A DNA stretch of 64,000 nt from Epithemia pelagica (taxonomy: Eukaryota; Bacillariophyta; Bacillariophyceae; Surirellales; Surirellaceae), in assembly GCA_946965045.2 (NCBI GenBank), contig OX337228.1, positions 2,232,001 to 2,296,000 of the forward strand, written 5' to 3'. A program made the translations under genes and the position numbers. How positions within the stretch are numbered: the first letter of the stretch is position 1; each line of letters opens with the position of its first letter. Of the stretch, positions 62,657 through 64,000 are shown in pieces. Under the pieces are notes generated by a model. That model saw only the letters and a program-made list of their open reading frames with translations, searched no databases and was not told the origin of the DNA.

Positions 62657-64000
62657 TTAATTTAGCTCTTGAGCAATGTTGCTCGCTTGGTTCGGTTCGC
62701 ATCGCGAATTGTTAGCGATGTGTTTCAATTTGGCTTCCAGCGCTACCATGAAAAACTGAATCGCCGTACTGCGCTTCTTCATTACGCACGAGAATAGAGC
62801 AACGGCCTCACGAATTTGTTTTTCAGTTCGCGAAAGTTCCAGAATAACGTCACTCACGAGATGGCGGTCATCTTGATGAAAACAAAATAGCAGGTTCTCC
62901 TCCCAGTTGTAGAACACCTCACTGAGCGCGTCTAAAGTTGACTTTTCCGACCTTGCCTTCTTGACAAAACAGAGGGCTTGCTCACGATCGGTTTCATGTA
63001 GCATCGAAATATTCACTTCTTTATGTTGGGAGACGGGTACACGGTCTTGAAAGTGGTCAATCATGCCTAACAAATCATTCATACCAGCATTTTCCATGTC
63101 ACTGGATTCAACGAAAAGGTTGTCGAACGACGACGTTAACTCGCTGGTGATGAGTGCTTGCCACAAACACGCTGTTTCCGGCGATAATCTCTCATTCGTA
63201 CGAGATGAAACTTGGATGCGACTGTGGCAACGCAAAACATCGTCATCATCGCTCTGGAAGCCAGCCTCGTGTCTATCCAGGTCGTCGATAAAAGGGCATT
63301 CGATCTTGACTGCAACTTCATCGATCTGGGGGCACTCTTTGGCATAAAGGTCGTTGTCTTCAGACTCATCATGGTCCGACAGCTGAGCGTCTCTAACTTC
63401 TCCATTAACAATTTGCGTTAAAGTTGCCTGAATACCTTGCCTCTTCACTCCAAAGAGTCGTGATTGCGCCTTCTCCACCATGTGGTTCGCTAATGGGTTT
63501 CTCGGTTCAGCATGGTCCAATTTGTCATCGAGTTCTTTAGAATCAGGGAGGAACCACGATTTTTCAACGTTTTCTCCAATTTTCATGAGCCGTTCTCGTT
63601 TTTTCCACATGTCGCGGCGGTGTGCTTTGAGTCGCCGCCGCAAGCTGTCTTCTTCACTGGAATAGCGTTCCACAAGTTTTTCCAACTTTTGTAGTCGGCT
63701 TATCAATGCCTTCTCAATCGCAACATCTGACTGGGACATATCCAAGGGAATCTTCTCTTCGTTTTTAAATCGACCTTGCATACACGGGCAACTCTTACAT
63801 TGTTGGCAAGTCATCGATCGAGGTCTTATCTTTTCGTTCTGTACCCGACTAGTGGACGTCACCTTGCTTCGGTCGGAAATATCTGAGGATTTAGAATCCT
63901 TTCGTCTTTCACCACACGTTTCTTTTTCACACAGAAGAGATTTCTTTCCTGATCCAGCCGTTCTGCCCCTAGCTCGTGATTTTGTTGAATCACTCGATTT
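62657..64000 (-). CDS. Coiled-coil protein of unknown function (5' end outside window)
   Basis: The frame is open from the right edge of the window to the stop at 62657, so the gene starts beyond 64000. About 447 residues are visible. The first part is Ser/Lys-rich with scattered Cys (LLCEKETCGERR, MTCQQCKSCPCMQGRF), possibly a small metal-binding cluster. A basic coiled coil follows (ISRLQKLEKLVERYSSEEDS, RRRLKAHRRDMWKKRERLMK), then a mostly helical region with no domain I recognise. It is convergent with the HECT ligase, with only 66 bp between the two stop codons. Confidence 0.75.
   Translation of the reverse strand, partial: KSSDSTKSRARGRTAGSGKKSLLCEKETCGERRKDSKSSDISDRSKVTSTSRVQNEKIRPRSMTCQQCKSCPCMQGRFKNEEKIPLDMSQSDVAIEKALISRLQKLEKLVERYSSEEDSLRRRLKAHRRDMWKKRERLMKIGENVEKSWFLPDSKELDDKLDHAEPRNPLANHMVEKAQSRLFGVKRQGIQATLTQIVNGEVRDAQLSDHDESEDNDLYAKECPQIDEVAVKIECPFIDDLDRHEAGFQSDDDDVLRCHSRIQVSSRTNERLSPETACLWQALITSELTSSFDNLFVESSDMENAGMNDLLGMIDHFQDRVPVSQHKEVNISMLHETDREQALCFVKKARSEKSTLDALSEVFYNWEENLLFCFHQDDRHLVSDVILELSRTEKQIREAVALFSCVMKKRSTAIQFFMVALEAKLKHIANNSRCEPNQASNIAQELN

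Overview
The window looks like nuclear DNA of a stramenopile alga, most likely a diatom. Genes are long, with few short introns (68-98 bp where I placed both ends). The proteins are eukaryotic: STT3 oligosaccharyltransferase, a HECT ubiquitin ligase, an inositol-polyphosphate 5-phosphatase, an Msp1-like AAA ATPase and a GYF/WBP11 splicing protein. A probable plastid presequence sits on an AlgH/YqgE protein, and several lineage-specific families are present. The diatom assignment is inference; I cannot name a species.

Layout. 1-6503: the body of a Ty1/copia retrotransposon with an uninterrupted gag-pol frame, cut by the window edge. 6690-21577: host genes: STT3 with an ankyrin-like tail, a one-TM protein whose reading frame appears shifted, AlgH/YqgE, a proline-rich protein with a 'YPE-LE' domain, a protein spliced through a 5-nt microexon, a WBP11+GYF protein, and a second YPE-LE paralogue. 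21979-37044: a nest of transposons. 37640-62590: a third YPE-LE paralogue, an ankyrin-repeat protein, the Msp1-like AAA ATPase, a 5-phosphatase with a C2-like tail, and a seven-exon HECT ligase of about 4,937 residues. 62657-64000: a coiled-coil protein running off the end.

The nest is the main discovery. Two MULE-like TIR elements of about 740 bp, each with its own 10-bp target duplication, lie inverted and 4 bp apart. Into the right terminal repeat of the second one a 13,540-bp element (23485-37024) has inserted at CTAG. Removing it and one CTAG restores a perfect MULE terminus followed by that MULE's own 10-bp duplication, so its ends are known to the base. The giant element has nearly identical inverted repeats of about 2.9 and 2.1 kb, built mostly of a tandem 193-bp unit. 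It carries four genes: two unknown small proteins, an intact three-exon piggyBac-type DDD transposase (1,061 aa), and a 926-aa protein joining a SET-like methyltransferase domain to a 2-oxoglutarate/Fe(II) dioxygenase-like domain.

How it may work: the transposase would mobilise the element through repeated sites in its ends, and the SET/dioxygenase protein could alter chromatin or nucleic-acid methylation around it. That last role is inference. The nest lies between two head-to-head YPE-LE paralogues that would otherwise be only about 1 kb apart.
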